Assembly: GCA_023382675.1 (NCBI GenBank)
Contig: JAHDWN010000009.1
Coordinates: forward strand, 1-64,000
Length of the DNA stretch: 64,000 bases
Source of the DNA: Anaerolineae bacterium
Lineage (GTDB): Bacteria; Chloroflexota; Anaerolineae; Aggregatilineales; Phototrophicaceae
Direction: 5' to 3'
Below, piece after piece: positions 46,184-55,156 of this stretch. A program made the position numbers and the translations under genes. Each line of letters begins with the position of its first letter. Position 1 is the first letter of the stretch. Under the pieces are notes generated by a model. The model searched no databases. It was not told the DNA's origin and worked only from the letters and a program-made list of their open reading frames with translations.

Positions 46184-47200
46184 ATGGCCGTTGAAAGACG
46201 TAGATCCGGCCAATCGAACTCGACGTTTCTGGCGTTGATTCTGATTGGTGTAGGTGTAATCTGGCTGCTAGGGCAGTTCAACATTCTCAGTGGGGCGAGC
46301 TTCGCCGTTCTGGCCCGTTTCTGGCCGCTCATTCTGGTCGCAATCGGTGTCAATCTGCTGATTGGCCGTGGCCGCCCGCAGCTCTCGCTGTTGATCGGCA
46401 TTGTGACGGTCGCCCTCTTCCTCGTGCTGATGCTGATCGGGCCGTCAGTTGGCCTGGCGCAGACGCCTGAAGTCGAGGAAGCCCAGTACAACTATCCGCT
46501 GACTGGTGTGGAAAGCGCGAACATCAATCTCGATCTGTCGGTCGCCGAGACGACGATCAGCGCGTCCACCGATTCGAATAATCTGATCGATGCCGATTTG
46601 CGCTATGTCGGCGACGTGCGCTTTGAGACCAGTGGTGAAGGCCGCCGGGACGTGCGCTTATGGACGGAAGGCTCACTCTCCACCACCGGCTTCTTCAACT
46701 TCTGGCCGTTCACGACTGAGGATCAGGACCTGCGCTGGGACATTCGTCTCAGCCCGAACGTACCCCTGACGCTCGACATCAATGGCGGCGTGGGCAACAA
46801 CAACTTCGATCTGAGCGGTCTGAACATCACCAGCCTGGACATCAACGGCGGCGTCGGCGAAACACATATTGCCCTACCCGCGACTGACGCGGCCTACACC
46901 GCCAGCATCGACAACGGCGTCGGACGCACCGAAGTCATCGTTGCCAGTGGTGCCGCGCTCACATTGAACATCAAGGGCGGTGTCGGCGAAGTTATGATTG
47001 ACATCCCTGAGGGCGCGCCGGTTCGTCTGGAAGCTACACAGGGATTGGGCGGAGTCGATCTGTCCGGCGCAGGGTTGAATCTCATCCGCCAGGGCGATGA
47101 GGACGGCGAGTGGGAAACTGAGAACTACGCCGATGCGAGCGAGGCAGAACGCATTCACATCACCTTCAACGGCGGGGTCGGCGGGCTGCGCGTCCGCTAG
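46184..47200 (+). CDS. Membrane toast-rack (LiaF-like) protein
   Basis: 338 residues. Four predicted helices in the first 95 residues (FLALILIGVGVIWLLGQFNI; FWPLILVAIGVNLLIGRG; LSLLIGIVTVALFLVLMLIG) match the LiaI/DUF5668 region. The rest is a beta-solenoid-like toast-rack domain with reiterated GGVGxxxxDLS/LP units (INGGVGNNNFDLSGL, INGGVGETHIALPA, IKGGVGEVMIDIPE). Family members sense or buffer envelope stress. It is followed 75 bp later by a soluble paralogue. Confidence 0.78.
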   Translation: MAVERRRSGQSNSTFLALILIGVGVIWLLGQFNILSGASFAVLARFWPLILVAIGVNLLIGRGRPQLSLLIGIVTVALFLVLMLIGPSVGLAQTPEVEEAQYNYPLTGVESANINLDLSVAETTISASTDSNNLIDADLRYVGDVRFETSGEGRRDVRLWTEGSLSTTGFFNFWPFTTEDQDLRWDIRLSPNVPLTLDINGGVGNNNFDLSGLNITSLDINGGVGETHIALPATDAAYTASIDNGVGRTEVIVASGAALTLNIKGGVGEVMIDIPEGAPVRLEATQGLGGVDLSGAGLNLIRQGDEDGEWETENYADASEAERIHITFNGGVGGLRVR

Positions 47201-47275
47201 TTGGCGCGTTCGTTCAACTAGATGTCAATATCAACCGCATTACCTGTGAGTTACATGCACAAGTGAGGAAACACC

Positions 47276-48181
47276 ATGCCAGAAGAGAAGAAATTCAAAA
47301 CCGAGTGGTCGTTCTCGTTCGAGAAGCTCGGCAGTGATATCGGCGATTTCGTCAAGTCGCTCGGCATCGGCGATGAGGAATCCATCAAGCAGGGCGAGTT
47401 CAGCGCTCCTCTCGACGGCGCACAGTCAGCGCGCGTCCGGGTCGATTTCTCGGTCGGCAAATGCGTCGTCCACGCCCTGACCAATCTGGACAACCTGATC
47501 GAGGCCGATCTCACCTACGTCGGCGACATCAACTTTGTCGTCTCCGGCGAAGCGGAAAAGAACGTCACCCTCAGCCAGAAGGCCGTGGCAGCGGATTGGG
47601 TGCGCAACGTCGTCGGTTGGATCGGCAGCCGGGGTGAACTGCGCTGGGATGTCGGCCTCGCGACCGAAGTCCCGATGCAGCTTGAAGTCCATAGCGGCGT
47701 TGGCGAAGGCAAGTTCGACCTGAGCGAGCTTCAGGTGACGGACGGCAGCATTAACGCCGGGGCCGGCGAAATCGACCTGATTCTGCCGGCACGCAGTGAA
47801 CATTACGCCATGCGCGTCAACTGCGGCGTGGGCGAAACCGATATTGTCGTGCCCGCAGGCGCGAATGTCGATCTCAAGGTTCACGGTGGTGCTGGCGCGG
47901 TCGAACTCGAAATCAACGAGGGCGCGCAGGTGACAGCGCAGATCGATGGCGGCGTCGGCGAGTGCAAGATCGAGCTTCCGGCGGGCGCGGCGGCGCGCTT
48001 CGAGGCGGAGAGCGGCGTCGGCGACCTGAAGTTCCCGGCGAACTTCACGCGCGTCAGCGGCAGCGACGAGTTCATCAGCAAGAAGGGCGTCTGGGAAACC
48101 CCCGGTTACGCCGAAGCTGCAACCAAGATCAACGTCCGCTACAAGGGCGGCGTTGGCCAACTGGTCGTCAAAGTCGGCTGA
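47276..48181 (+). CDS. Soluble toast-rack repeat protein, paralogue of the preceding gene
   Basis: 301 residues without membrane segments. It repeats the toast-rack part of the preceding protein: LIEADLTYVGDINFVVSGEA parallels LIDADLRYVGDVRFETSGEG. At least five GVGE/GAGE units follow at about 20-residue spacing (SGVGEGKFDLSEL, AGAGEIDLILPA, CGVGETDIVVPA, GGAGAVELEINE, GGVGECKIELPA). Cytoplasmic, with the same fold as its neighbour's outside domain. Function unknown; duplication with loss of the anchor is inferred. Confidence 0.75.
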   Translation: MPEEKKFKTEWSFSFEKLGSDIGDFVKSLGIGDEESIKQGEFSAPLDGAQSARVRVDFSVGKCVVHALTNLDNLIEADLTYVGDINFVVSGEAEKNVTLSQKAVAADWVRNVVGWIGSRGELRWDVGLATEVPMQLEVHSGVGEGKFDLSELQVTDGSINAGAGEIDLILPARSEHYAMRVNCGVGETDIVVPAGANVDLKVHGGAGAVELEINEGAQVTAQIDGGVGECKIELPAGAAARFEAESGVGDLKFPANFTRVSGSDEFISKKGVWETPGYAEAATKINVRYKGGVGQLVVKVG

Positions 48182-48223
48182 GCCTGATGCCCCGGCCACA
48201 CACGCCGGGCACGTAAATCACAC

Positions 48224-48276
48224 AACGTCCGGACGCCACTGCGCGCTGCGCAACTGACGCGCCGGACGTTTGTTTA
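48224..48276 (+). terminator. Rho-independent terminator after toast-rack operon
   Basis: AACGTCCGG (48224-48232) pairs with CCGGACGTT (48262-48270), with a GC-rich inner part, followed by TGTTTATAT. It lies 43 bp after the stop. Confidence 0.7.
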
Positions 48277-48391
48277 TATCTGTGATGCTTTTCATTTTGG
48301 CCGTCTCCACGTTAATATCGGGCCTCATTGGCTGCCCCTTGTTTCTGGCGCAGCATCATGAGCACACACAATCATCAGCGAGAGGACTCGC

Positions 48392-49375
48392 ATGTCTGAT
48401 TACGTCATCGGTGTCGATCTCGGCGGCACACGGCTGCGCAGCGCGCTGCTGAACCCGAAGCTCGAAATTCTCAGCCGCCACGAAGTCCCGACCCTGGCTG
48501 AACAGGGTGTGGAAAAGACGCTGCCGCGCGTGCTCGATGCCATCCGCGCGACGCTGCCACAGGATAAATCCCAGGTCAGCGGCATCGGCATCTCAATCCC
48601 TGGCCCGACCAACCCGTTCACCGGCATGGTCGAATTAGGCACCAACCTCAAGGGCTGGCACGGTATCGAACTGGCAAAGATCGTCGAGGATGAAATCGGC
48701 ATCAAGACCTACCTCGGCAACGACGCCAACGTCGCTGCCCTGGCAGAAACGGCGCTCGGCGCAGCGCGCGGCTACCGTCACGTGATTTTCATTACCGTCA
48801 GCACCGGCATCGGCGGCGGTGTCATCGTCGATGGGCGAATGCTGCTCGGCAAGGAAGGCTACGCCGGTGAGGTCGGGCACATCCAAATGGTGGTGGACGA
48901 AAAAGTGACGACTCTGGAAAAAGAGGCTGCCGGGCCAGCCCTGGCGCGCCAGGCGCGTGACCGTGTTGCTGCTGGCGAAAGCTCGGCCATGCTCGATCTG
49001 GCGGGCGGCGACATCAGCGCCATCAGCGGCGCAACGCTGAGCGAGGCAGCCGGGCAGGGCGATTGGCTGGCGCTCAAGATTGTCGAGCGCGCCGGGCTGC
49101 TGCTCGGCCTGGGCGTCACCAGCCTGCTGCATATCTTCAACCCGGAGATCGTCGTCTTTGGCGGCAGCGTCAGCTTTGGCCTGGGCGAAATGCTGTTCGC
49201 GCCCATGCGCGAGGCCGTGCGCTCGCATGTTATCGACGACGGCTATTTCCGCAACGTGCGCTACGAGATGGCGGCGCTCGGCGAAAACGTCAGCATCATC
49301 GGCGCGGGCGCGCTCGTCGTCACCCACGGCGGCGTGGACGACGTGACCGAGGCGGCGGCCAAACTCACGGGGTAG
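48392..49375 (+). CDS. ROK-family sugar kinase-like protein lacking the zinc site
   Basis: 327 residues. ATP-binding IGVDLGGTRLRSALL, catalytic Asp in LGNDANVAALAE and ISTGIGGG-type phosphate loop (TVSTGIGGGVIVDGRML) are intact, as is the EVGHIQM histidine. The cysteine cluster that binds zinc in most ROK kinases (CGCGNRGC-type, just after that histidine) is replaced by DEKVTTLEKEAAG. It is therefore a ROK kinase (glucokinase or N-acetylhexosamine kinase activity likely) of an unusual, metal-free subtype. No DNA-binding domain, so not a repressor. Confidence 0.85.
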   Translation: MSDYVIGVDLGGTRLRSALLNPKLEILSRHEVPTLAEQGVEKTLPRVLDAIRATLPQDKSQVSGIGISIPGPTNPFTGMVELGTNLKGWHGIELAKIVEDEIGIKTYLGNDANVAALAETALGAARGYRHVIFITVSTGIGGGVIVDGRMLLGKEGYAGEVGHIQMVVDEKVTTLEKEAAGPALARQARDRVAAGESSAMLDLAGGDISAISGATLSEAAGQGDWLALKIVERAGLLLGLGVTSLLHIFNPEIVVFGGSVSFGLGEMLFAPMREAVRSHVIDDGYFRNVRYEMAALGENVSIIGAGALVVTHGGVDDVTEAAAKLTG

Positions 49376-49490
49376 ACCCGGCGCTGAATTGCATACCTGC
49401 GACGACTCGCCTGCGCGCGCACGTCGGTCATCGTGCAGCCCTGTGCGAATGCCGTATCCCCCATACGCAATCAGCATTCTGATTGGATTC

Positions 49491-49524
49491 TTGCACGCGT
49501 TGCTCAGTTGTTATAATAAGCAAC
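49491..49524 (+). promoter_or_regulatory. Putative promoter of EEP/membrane-protein pair
   Basis: A perfect -10 TATAAT (49512-49517) with TTGCAC (49491-49496) 15 bp upstream. An inverted repeat GTTGCT (49499-49504)/AGCAAC (49519-49524) brackets the -10 box and could be an operator. The leader to the TTG start would be about 97 nt. The rest of 49376-49621 has nothing recognisable. Confidence 0.5.
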
Positions 49525-49621
49525 CAGATTCGATCTACTAGAATCGGATTCAGCTACACTAAAATGAGGCGCTGCCGCTGAGACAACTCAAACGCGCCGT
49601 GCAGTCTCGGGAGACAGAAAC

Positions 49622-50596
49622 TTGGCCGGATCTGAGAACGTTCTCCAAGTCGTTACGCTTAACGTTGGTGGTAATCGCCATTTTCGAAATACTCCCCTGC
49701 ATCCACCGCATCTGGCGCGGGAAATCCGTGAGATTATCCCGATTGACCCCACAAAACCGGCGCTTATTGCGTTACAGGAAGCCAGCCAGGTCTGGTATCA
49801 GCCCGATCAGCCGCTCGACACGGGCGGTTTGCTGGCAATGGAATTCGGCTTTGATTACAAGTCGTACTATGGCACTGTGATTGACAGCGAGACGCATCCC
49901 CATCGGCGAGCATGGAATCGAGTCACCTTTGCGGGCGCGGTGCGGGCGGCTGAGGGCAATGCCATCGTCACGAACCTGCCGCTGACGGAATGGCCCTGGC
50001 CGCTGCCGCCGGAGAATCATCCCGGCTATGCCAACCTGCGCGTGTTATCGACCGTCATCAGCCGGGCAACGCTCTACAGCACCGGAGACAGGAACACGCA
50101 GCCGAGAGGTGTACAGGTCGCCTCGGTCGAAACGCCGTTTGGGCCGGTTTTCTTCATGGCGACCCACCTGACAACCTTCTTCGACGACACCGAGCGCGCT
50201 GATCCGAGCCTGGAACGAACAAACGGTGCCTCTCAGTCCAGGCAACATGAAGTCGAACAGATCATCCATGTCATCAATGAACTCCGCGCAGCGGAGACCG
50301 AGAGCGGAGCAAGCCCGCGTCCCATTTTGCTGGCGGGCGATTTCAATGCGCAACCCTCCTCCAAGGAGATACGGCGACTCTTAGAGGTGTTCGAATTCAT
50401 ACAACCCACAAGCAAGAGTGGCAGCCTGGCGACTCACATCAAGCAGGACGTGCAGATCGATCACATTCTGCTGTCCGACCCGCTGAAAAAGCTGGGAACG
50501 TTGAAGGAATGCTTTATTTACGAGGACGCTCGCGTTAATGCCGTCACTGATCACCGGCCGGTCATCGCGACGTTTGCAGGAAGTGCGAGGAATTGA
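49622..50596 (+). CDS. Endonuclease/exonuclease/phosphatase-fold protein
   Basis: 324 residues, no signal peptide. Catalytic motifs of the EEP (DNase I-like) fold are complete: VTLNVGG (Asn14), ALQEAS (Glu53), ATHL (about 169), AGDFNAQP (239-244), QIDHILLS (278-285) and TDHRPV (309-314). It could cut nucleic acid or hydrolyse a phosphoester; the loops do not match APE1-type enzymes. TTG at 49622 is the first start, with GGGAGA about 9 nt before it. The next gene begins 2 nt after the stop, so the pair is one unit. Confidence 0.85.
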   Translation: MAGSENVLQVVTLNVGGNRHFRNTPLHPPHLAREIREIIPIDPTKPALIALQEASQVWYQPDQPLDTGGLLAMEFGFDYKSYYGTVIDSETHPHRRAWNRVTFAGAVRAAEGNAIVTNLPLTEWPWPLPPENHPGYANLRVLSTVISRATLYSTGDRNTQPRGVQVASVETPFGPVFFMATHLTTFFDDTERADPSLERTNGASQSRQHEVEQIIHVINELRAAETESGASPRPILLAGDFNAQPSSKEIRRLLEVFEFIQPTSKSGSLATHIKQDVQIDHILLSDPLKKLGTLKECFIYEDARVNAVTDHRPVIATFAGSARN

Positions 50597-50597
50597 C

Positions 50598-51431
50598 GTG
50601 CTTAAAGGCGCTAACCTCACGTTTTCGTTAGCAGGGTTACTGTTTATTGTCGTCGGCGTTCTCCTGCGCGTCCTCGCGAGCGGTGTCGATGGCTTTATTG
50701 AGGCGCTGCCTGAGACGAGTCTGAATATTGGCGTCTCGATTCTGGCGGTGAGCATCGTCAGCGTCTTGTGGCGACAGGTCGGCAATGACCCGATCCAGCA
50801 AAGTGTTGACGAGCTGACCCGCGTGATTGATCTGTTTGTCGACAGCCGCAAGACAGGCGTCATGCGCATTCATGAGAAGCGGCAAGATTTCGTCACGGAA
50901 CATGGATATGAATTACTGCGCGAAAAGATGCGCTCGGCTAATAAGATCGATCTGATGGGGCGGGTACTCTACGACGGCTGGGCGAACAATACAGAGGTTG
51001 TTGATATCCTGAAAGAGGCCGCTGTCATTCGGAACTGCCAGATTCGCATCCTGGTCCTCGACCCTGATGGCATCGTCGCTAAGCGAAGAGATACGCAGGA
51101 AGCCAGGCTCAAAGGCGTGGAATTACAGGCTGTTCAAACCGGCAGAATGGCAGCGAGCATCAAGAGCAGCATTGCCCTGTTCAAAAAAGTGCGGCAAGAA
51201 CTGCCGCCGGCGGCGCAAACTAACTTCACGGTCAAAGTCGTTCAAGATGTCGAAATGTATTCGCAGATCGTCCGCATCGACGATTATCTGTGGGTACACC
51301 TGTATTTGTATCACCTGACGGGCGGCAGTTCGCCATCGCTGGAGATTGAGGGGATAAATACATCGCTCTTCAAAAAGTACGCAGCCGAGTTTGAAGAACT
51401 CTGGCATGAAGCCAAGGAACCCCCTGGGTAA
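50598..51431 (+). CDS. Two-helix membrane protein with PLD/DUF5919-like domain
   Basis: About 277 residues. Two N-terminal helices (FSLAGLLFIVVGVLLRVLAS; LNIGVSILAVSIVSVLWRQV) anchor a cytoplasmic domain with IDLMGRVLYDGWANNTEVVD and NCQIRILVLDPDGIVAKRRD. That layout resembles the phospholipase D-like/DUF5919 sensor-type domains found in some regulators and defence proteins. The HxK motifs of active PLD enzymes are not seen, so catalysis is doubtful. GTG 50598 is chosen: it follows the EEP stop and has GAGG 7-8 nt upstream; the frame is open from 50538. Function unknown; probably the membrane partner of the EEP protein. Confidence 0.65.
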   Translation: MLKGANLTFSLAGLLFIVVGVLLRVLASGVDGFIEALPETSLNIGVSILAVSIVSVLWRQVGNDPIQQSVDELTRVIDLFVDSRKTGVMRIHEKRQDFVTEHGYELLREKMRSANKIDLMGRVLYDGWANNTEVVDILKEAAVIRNCQIRILVLDPDGIVAKRRDTQEARLKGVELQAVQTGRMAASIKSSIALFKKVRQELPPAAQTNFTVKVVQDVEMYSQIVRIDDYLWVHLYLYHLTGGSSPSLEIEGINTSLFKKYAAEFEELWHEAKEPPG

Positions 51432-51522
51432 GCTGCCTATTTTGGATATACATTAAATCTAATTGCGCTTTATAGGCTTCTTTCTAGTTGCCCCTCTGAT
51501 CAGGAGACGAAGGACAAGAACC

Positions 51523-54162
51523 ATGCAATCACTCACGGAAAGCAAAATGGAACAATTACAATTTCTGACCTCTGCTCAGGTCGCCGACTGGTTAGCACAG
51601 CCCGACAGCGAATGGATGAGCCATCTGGTCCTCGGCAGCGTCTCCCTTCTTGAGCACCTGACGAACGATGTGGCCGCGACCAACGACGCGGCTTTTGCAG
51701 CGAATTACGGTCTGTGCGAGCGGTTTCTGGCGCGCCTCGACACCGCCGTGAGCAGCGGCGGCACCTCGGTGGAAAATCTCGCCAATATCCTGGGCATACT
51801 GACAACTTATTTCGTGGAAGCTGGCCCCTACCGATTTGAGACGAAACCATCGCCCAAAGACCAGGCGACCGCCGAACTCTTGAAAGCCTATCGCACCATC
51901 CGCGAACGGGTCGTGGCTGTTACGACGGCTCTGTTCGAGCTGCCCATCTTCGACCCCATTCGTGACGCGGTTGAGCGTGAAATCAAACCACTGCTCGAAT
52001 CTGGCCTGGAAGAATTCGATGGGCGCGATGACCGCTACATGCCCTTCCGCGTGCTGCTGGTCAATGCGTTATCGGAGGCCATCCGCATTCTGCAACTGCG
52101 CGTCGACAAGCGCAAAGCGCCCGAATTGGCGCAGCTTCTGGACGACATGTACCAGCTGAAGTACATCCGCTTCGGCACGTCGGGCTTTCGCGGCGTCTGG
52201 AATCGTGATTTCACCGAGGAAAAGGTGCGCATCGTCACGCAGGCCATCTGTGATTACATGAACTCGGCCAACGTGCCGACCTACGCGGTGGGCACGACCG
52301 AAGACCTGAACGGGCGCGTGGTCGTGATTGGCTATGACGGGCGGCGCAGTTCGCCGTTTGTCGCCAGGATCGTGGCCGAAGTCTGCCTCGCCAATGGTTT
52401 CAAGGTGCATTATGCCAGCCGGCCATCCCCGACCCCCGCTTTGAACTTCTATGCCAGAGAGGTCATCGGTCGTGATCGCGTCGCGGCGCTCATCAACTGC
52501 ACCGCCAGCCACAACCCGCCGGAGTGGCAGGGGATCAAATTCAATCCGCGTCAGGGCTATCCCGCGCCGACGAAGCTCACCGACGTGATTGCTTCGCGCG
52601 CGAGTTTCCGGCAGCTCATGAATACGCCAATCCCTCGGCAAGATACCGTCGCGGCGGAGGCGGCTGGCACCTTCCAGCAATTCGACCCCAGGAACCTGTA
52701 CCTGGATTACGTCAGGAACTCAGGCAAGCCTGGGGCGAACAACCGGCGCTTATCGATCAACCTGGACAACATCAAGCAATACTTCTCCGGCAAGAAGATC
52801 ATCCTGGATCCCATGTATGGCTCCGGGGAGGGCTACCTGACGAAAATCCTGGGCGAGTTGGGCATTCCGCATACGTCCATCCACGACGAACGCGACGAAG
52901 ACCTGGGCAAACAGACAGAAACAGTGCGCGGGATTCCGCACCTGGAATATGCCAACCCTGAGCCGGATTTCATCCAGCCGCTGGTCGATGAGGTGGTTGC
53001 CCAGGGCGCTGACCTCGGCCTCGGCCTGGACACGGATGCGGATCGCTTCGGCGTCGTCGACCGCGGCGGGAAGTACATCCGACCCAATCAGATCCTCGCC
53101 ATGCTGACGCGCTACCTGGGCATCGAACGCGGCGAAGAGGGGCGCGTGATCATTACGCAGACCGGCTTGCCGATGATCGATGCGCTGGCTGGGAAGATGG
53201 CTGGCAATGCCGCTTATCGCCCGCCAGCCGGGACGATCCCCGCGTACATTTCTCACCCGTTCTACTATCGCCGGTTGGGCAGCGAAAAATCAATCGCCTT
53301 CGCCAATACCTGGGTCGTCCCCGTTGGCATCAAGTACATCATCGATGTCGCGCGCGTGCCCGTGGGTGTGACCGACCCACGCAAGGCGTACGACACGCTG
53401 TCAGACGCGCAGATGCCCGCCGAATGGATGGACACGATCCTCATCGGCGGCGAGGAAAGCTCAGGTCTGACGACTCGCGGGCACGTCCCCGACAAAGACG
53501 GCATCTGGGCCGACCTGCTGATCCTGGATATGCTGGCCTACTACGGGCTGAAGAGTCCGTCTGGCGAGACATCCCTGAGTGACATCTGGCGTGAAACCAC
53601 CGAGATGGAGGGTGCCTGGAAGACCAACGGCAACCGGATCGATCTGGATACGACGACCGAAGCCAAAGAGGGGCTGCTGAACCACTACCTCGATATCTTC
53701 AAGGACTGGCCGGAGGACAGTACGCTGCCCACGATCGCGGGGTTGGAAGTCTATTACCTGGGCGGAACCCGTTATGATTTCGTCGAGATCTTCCTCCAGG
53801 ACGAGAAGTATGGCAAACGGCACTTCCTCCGCGTCCGTTCATCGGGCACGGAACCGATCACGCGTGTCTATGTCGAAAGCGCGGACGAGGCGATTGCCCA
53901 GCGGATGCTCGACGCCGTGCTGGCGCAGTTGGATGCGTTGAACGTCAACATCATCGGCGAGGCTTACAGCATCGACCGGCTGGCAGATGTCTTGAGCAAT
54001 ACCCACCCGTCACCGGCGGCCCACAAGGCAGCAGCCGAGATGATCGCGGCCAAGGGGTGGCAAAAGAGCGCCGTCGTCGAGGCGCTAAAGCTGCGCATCC
54101 CGCACGTCGAAAGCCGCAACGTCAAGGTCGTCCAGGAGTGGCTGCACTTCCTGGCGCAGTAG
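51523..54162 (+). CDS. Phosphohexomutase (phosphoglucomutase/phosphomannomutase family), long form
   Basis: 879 residues; the usual enzymes have 450-580. Residues 1 to about 210 are a helical N-terminal extension of no recognised family. The catalytic core follows: phosphoserine loop INCTASHNPPEWQGIKFN, magnesium loop GLDTDADRFGV, sugar loop GGEESSG and phosphate loop RSSGTEPITRVY. A C-terminal extension (about 800-879) is also present. It interconverts hexose-1- and hexose-6-phosphates. AAGGA is 8 nt before the ATG at 51523. Confidence 0.92.
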   Translation: MQSLTESKMEQLQFLTSAQVADWLAQPDSEWMSHLVLGSVSLLEHLTNDVAATNDAAFAANYGLCERFLARLDTAVSSGGTSVENLANILGILTTYFVEAGPYRFETKPSPKDQATAELLKAYRTIRERVVAVTTALFELPIFDPIRDAVEREIKPLLESGLEEFDGRDDRYMPFRVLLVNALSEAIRILQLRVDKRKAPELAQLLDDMYQLKYIRFGTSGFRGVWNRDFTEEKVRIVTQAICDYMNSANVPTYAVGTTEDLNGRVVVIGYDGRRSSPFVARIVAEVCLANGFKVHYASRPSPTPALNFYAREVIGRDRVAALINCTASHNPPEWQGIKFNPRQGYPAPTKLTDVIASRASFRQLMNTPIPRQDTVAAEAAGTFQQFDPRNLYLDYVRNSGKPGANNRRLSINLDNIKQYFSGKKIILDPMYGSGEGYLTKILGELGIPHTSIHDERDEDLGKQTETVRGIPHLEYANPEPDFIQPLVDEVVAQGADLGLGLDTDADRFGVVDRGGKYIRPNQILAMLTRYLGIERGEEGRVIITQTGLPMIDALAGKMAGNAAYRPPAGTIPAYISHPFYYRRLGSEKSIAFANTWVVPVGIKYIIDVARVPVGVTDPRKAYDTLSDAQMPAEWMDTILIGGEESSGLTTRGHVPDKDGIWADLLILDMLAYYGLKSPSGETSLSDIWRETTEMEGAWKTNGNRIDLDTTTEAKEGLLNHYLDIFKDWPEDSTLPTIAGLEVYYLGGTRYDFVEIFLQDEKYGKRHFLRVRSSGTEPITRVYVESADEAIAQRMLDAVLAQLDALNVNIIGEAYSIDRLADVLSNTHPSPAAHKAAAEMIAAKGWQKSAVVEALKLRIPHVESRNVKVVQEWLHFLAQ

Positions 54163-54194
54163 CAACCACGTTCAGAGCTGACAGATCAACTTGT

Positions 54195-54347
54195 GTGGGG
54201 GTGGCAACGCTGCCCCCCACTTGTAGCACCTCACTTGAGCGCCAGGAGGCTGAGTTACGGCGATTGGCGGATGATGTGCGCCGCTACTCCGCCGAATTGA
54301 AGGCGAGGATCAACGAGCGGCTGCGCAAAAGTGAGGCGGACGGGTGA
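54195..54347 (+). CDS. Possible small helical protein
   Basis: A 50-residue frame with GTG start and a strongly amphipathic, charged helix (LERQEAELRRLADDVRRYSA, ELKARINERLRK). Codon use looks coding-like and the frame is in line with an open frame running through the end of the phosphohexomutase gene. No ribosome binding site is evident. It could equally be the tail of a broken gene. A G/C hairpin (54195-54220) overlaps its start. Confidence 0.3.
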   Translation: MGVATLPPTCSTSLERQEAELRRLADDVRRYSAELKARINERLRKSEADG

Positions 54348-54415
54348 TATTGATAGCTACGTCCCAGATGGATAGGATTGGTATCAAATGTAGACACATG
54401 TCTAGTTCAATAGCC

Positions 54416-55012
54416 TCACTTGTCATCGCACGAGACTGCTTGATCGATCCCCCGAATCGTCCTCTCAAACGAAGCAAAGTCAACATCCTCATCCTCATCC
54501 CTGATAATTGTTGTGAGACTCAAGAGGCACGCGTTATATCTGCTCCAAAAAGCGCACATTTTAGTGGGGGCGATCTCATTTCCGATATGCGTAAGCTGAC
54601 AATGCACTTCAAACTGATTGGCGCGAAGATTTGCGATTTCCCCTGGATAATCAACCCAATCTGTGACTGCGCCCGCGCCTGGATAATGAAATATCTGAGT
54701 TCGTCGATTGACAAACTCGACCTCCGCTCGAGCAGATGTTTCATACTTCACTATCCGTATGTGGGGCCAGTACCGGGTTTGGGGATCGAAAAAATTGATC
54801 TGATATGCACCTTCCCCACGCCAACCCCCTACTTCTTCAGTGCCGGATAATCTCCAACTGGCAGGAAAATCGATCTGTGACAGCGACAGGACATCTTGCC
54901 AGCGAAATGGAGTGCGATTTGTGATGCGATTGACAAGATCGAGGGCGGCGACAAAGACAATCAGCGCCAAGATGAGGATCAGTATCAAGAATAGTCTGTG
55001 CTTCTTCGTCAT
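54416..55012 (-). CDS. Membrane-anchored protein of unknown function
   Basis: 198 residues. N-terminal anchor helix (LFLILILILALIVFVAALDL), then an alpha/beta outside domain: INFFDPQTRYWPHIRIVKYE, YPGEIANLRANQFEVHCQLT. Cys in EVHCQLTH, TKMCAFWS and NACLLSL might pair outside. No family recognised. It lies in a short A/T-rich stretch (54.3-55.1 kb) unlike its neighbours, suggesting recent arrival. Confidence 0.55.
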   Translation of the reverse strand: MTKKHRLFLILILILALIVFVAALDLVNRITNRTPFRWQDVLSLSQIDFPASWRLSGTEEVGGWRGEGAYQINFFDPQTRYWPHIRIVKYETSARAEVEFVNRRTQIFHYPGAGAVTDWVDYPGEIANLRANQFEVHCQLTHIGNEIAPTKMCAFWSRYNACLLSLTTIIRDEDEDVDFASFERTIRGIDQAVSCDDK

Positions 55013-55071
55013 CTAGTGTCTTTGGCTCTTGAAGTATCTGCTCCTTTATACGCAATTATGAGGAGGATTCC

Positions 55072-55090
55072 TTGACGCATTGTGCGTCAA
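55072..55090. repeat. Perfect inverted repeat
   Basis: TTGACGCA (55072-55079) and TGCGTCAA (55083-55090) around a 3-nt loop, in the 144-bp gap between the anchored protein gene and the toxin gene. It could be a weak terminator or an operator. Confidence 0.45.
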
Positions 55091-55156
55091 AGTCACGCTT
55101 CATGGCTAACTGCAGCAGCCCAAACGATAGCTTCGTCCATGTAGCGACTTTGAAAG

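Noticed and set aside
54195-54220. G/C hairpin after the phosphohexomutase gene as a terminator
   Set aside because: The stem has a bulge and no T-run follows, so it is not listed as a terminator.
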